Origin: CAZSHG01 sp964459995
Lineage (GTDB): Bacteria; UBP14; UBA6098
DNA: 64,000 bases
Reading direction: 5' to 3'
NCBI GenBank assembly: GCA_964459995.1
Contig: CAYWOR010000006.1
Span: 102,792-166,791, forward strand
The translations under genes and the position numbers were made by a program. This document shows positions 62,936 to 64,000 of the stretch, piece after piece (the first letter of the stretch is position 1; each line of letters opens with the position of its first letter). The notes below the pieces were generated by a model. The model made no database searches. It was not told the origin of the DNA and saw only the letters and a program-made list of their open reading frames with translations.

Positions 62936-63838
62936 ATGATTTTGTGCTATATCGATGAATCGGGAACCTCATCCATCCCCGGTAATAGCTCCCATTTCAT
63001 TCTGGCCGGACTTGCAATCCCAGATTATCGTTGGAAAAACTGCGATAGCGATATATTCCAGCTAAAACAAAAATGGAGTTTGGAAAATTCGGAAGTCCAT
63101 ACCGCTTGGATGTTAAGACCATATTTAGAGCAACGCAAAATAACCGATTTTGATAATATGGATTGGAATAGAAGGCGCAGTGAAGTCCTTTCATATCGAA
63201 AAGGGGAATTGTATCGACTTCAAAAAACCAATACAAAAGGCTATTATCAGTCAAAAAAGAACTTCAGAAAGACTGAAGACTATATCCATCTTACTTTCGA
63301 TGAAAGAAAAACCGTAATTAGAGAATTTTCGGAAATAATCGGGGGATGGGGTTTTGCAAGATTGTTCGCCGAGTGTATTGATAAAATCCATTTCAATCCA
63401 GCGATCGGTTTGCAAACTGTCGATGAACAAGCTTTCGAACAAATCGTATCCAGGTTCGAGCACTATCTTCAAATTATCTCTCGAAACGAACCTAATCCTA
63501 TAATGGGAATGCTTATCCACGATAACAACGAAACCGTTGCAAAAAGATTGACGGAGTTGATGATGAAATTTCATCAAAAAGGGACGCTTTGGACTAATGT
63601 AACCAACATAATCGAAACCCCACTGTTCGTGGATAGCCAATTGACATGTATGGTTCAGGCCGCCGATGTCTGTAGTTATGCCCTCAGAAGATATTTTGAA
63701 AACGGTGAGGAAGAATTGTTTGATAGTATCTACGTTCGAGCTGATCGTGTCAAAATTGGCAACGATGATGAAAAAGTAGTCGGTGTCCGGCATTTTACGA
63801 AAAGAGGATGCACCTGTAAAATTTGTCAATCAAGATAA
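62936..63838 (+). CDS. DUF3800 protein
   Basis: 300 residues, ATG after GGAG (62925-62928). Carries the DUF3800 hallmarks: N-terminal ILCYIDESG (Asp7, Glu8, Ser9) with the following FILAGLAI strand, and the C-terminal Q241-A-A-D244 motif in MVQAADVCSYALRRYFE. The acidic residues recall an RNase-H-like metal centre, but no activity is established for the family. It ends in CTCKICQSR, a possible small metal-binding Cys cluster. Lower GC and different codon use than the Bat and Sec genes suggest acquisition by transfer. No second gene with a clear link is in the window; the adjacent RNA is its constant partner candidate. Confidence 0.85.
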   Translation: MILCYIDESGTSSIPGNSSHFILAGLAIPDYRWKNCDSDIFQLKQKWSLENSEVHTAWMLRPYLEQRKITDFDNMDWNRRRSEVLSYRKGELYRLQKTNTKGYYQSKKNFRKTEDYIHLTFDERKTVIREFSEIIGGWGFARLFAECIDKIHFNPAIGLQTVDEQAFEQIVSRFEHYLQIISRNEPNPIMGMLIHDNNETVAKRLTELMMKFHQKGTLWTNVTNIIETPLFVDSQLTCMVQAADVCSYALRRYFENGEEELFDSIYVRADRVKIGNDDEKVVGVRHFTKRGCTCKICQSR

Positions 63839-64000
63839 TTCATGTTATCCCGCGGGGGTTACGGAAATATCCGAAATAGAAAAATGGTTGACAGATTTGT
63901 GAAGAGGGTTTCTTTTCCATTTAAAAGTATGTTGTTTTTGGGTTGGGGACTTCGTAAAATGCTTGACAAAGCTCGTAAAATTTATAATCCAGCTCGTAAA
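63839..64000 (+). promoter_or_regulatory. Terminal intergenic region with three 21-bp-spaced TCGTAAA repeats over a promoter
   Basis: TCGTAAA occurs at 63952, 63973 and 63994, exactly 21 bases apart (two helical turns); the first two extend to TCGTAAAAT. An exact TTGACA (63963-63968) and TATAAT (63983-63988) lie between them with a short 14-base spacer, so repeats flank and overlap both boxes. A second TTGACA is near 63888. This looks like the operator region of a gene beginning beyond the window. The array may continue past the edge. Confidence 0.5.

Noticed and set aside
63949..64000. Start of a CRISPR array
   Set aside because: The repeated unit is only 7-9 bases with 21-base periodicity, far shorter than CRISPR repeats and spacers, and it overlaps a promoter.
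1..64000. tRNA, rRNA, insertion sequences, phage or defence islands
   Set aside because: No cloverleaf, transposase, terminal repeats or integrase was found on either strand by eye.

Overview
The window looks like a chromosomal segment from an uncultivated Gram-negative bacterium. It is dense, of middling GC, and rich in TCG/GAT-type codons. Outer-membrane barrels, OmpA-type peptidoglycan-binding domains, SecDF, a complete MoxR-Bat cluster and four secreted proteins with a type IX (Por) style C-terminal sorting domain (PNPFN ... GxYFxR) point to the FCB superphylum or one of its candidate phyla. That placement is inference; no rRNA or tRNA gene is present.

Layout. 0-5.3 kb: the end of a type IV pilus-like inner-membrane pair (PilM-like, PilN/O-like), an inserted hicAB module whose toxin gene carries an in-frame amber codon, and a 962-residue barrel/CARDB/double-OmpA envelope protein. 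5.3-9.0 kb: secD and secF behind a near-consensus promoter, then an unrecognised 177-residue protein and a terminator. 9.1-28.5 kb: a surface-exported stretch with a gingipain-type C25 peptidase and two giant paralogues (2251 and 2665 residues) made of sialidase-like repeats, long arrays of Trp-rich modules of about 80 residues, and a shared C-terminal domain. 28.5-33 kb: O-antigen ligase/polymerase, a YfiH-type multicopper oxidase family protein, a DUF4140/DUF4139 protein and, convergently, Mrp/ApbC. 33-42.4 kb (minus strand): two tandem sorting-domain propeller proteins, a GT39-TPR membrane glycosyltransferase and another sorting-domain protein. 42.6-44.5 kb: a response regulator directly followed by an HtrA/DegP protease.

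44.7-58.5 kb holds one long MoxR-Bat cluster: BatD-like, MoxR, GGDEF, small barrel, DUF58, SurA-N-like, small BatD-like, BatA, methyltransferase, BatB, YihY, FmdB, BatC, BatD, BatE. Many genes overlap by 1-7 bases. It is followed by rpmA, an ElbB-like protein, an SppA protease with an N-terminal outer-membrane-like domain, and a cupin.

From about 62.5 kb the sequence becomes AT-richer and accessory. It holds an HNH remnant, then a promoter, a compact three-way-junction RNA ending in nine T residues, and a DUF3800 gene whose ribosome binding site begins at the next base. The window ends in a promoter overlapped by three TCGTAAA repeats spaced exactly 21 bp. The RNA-DUF3800 unit is the best candidate for an under-described system. 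The giant repeat proteins with their shared tail are the second.
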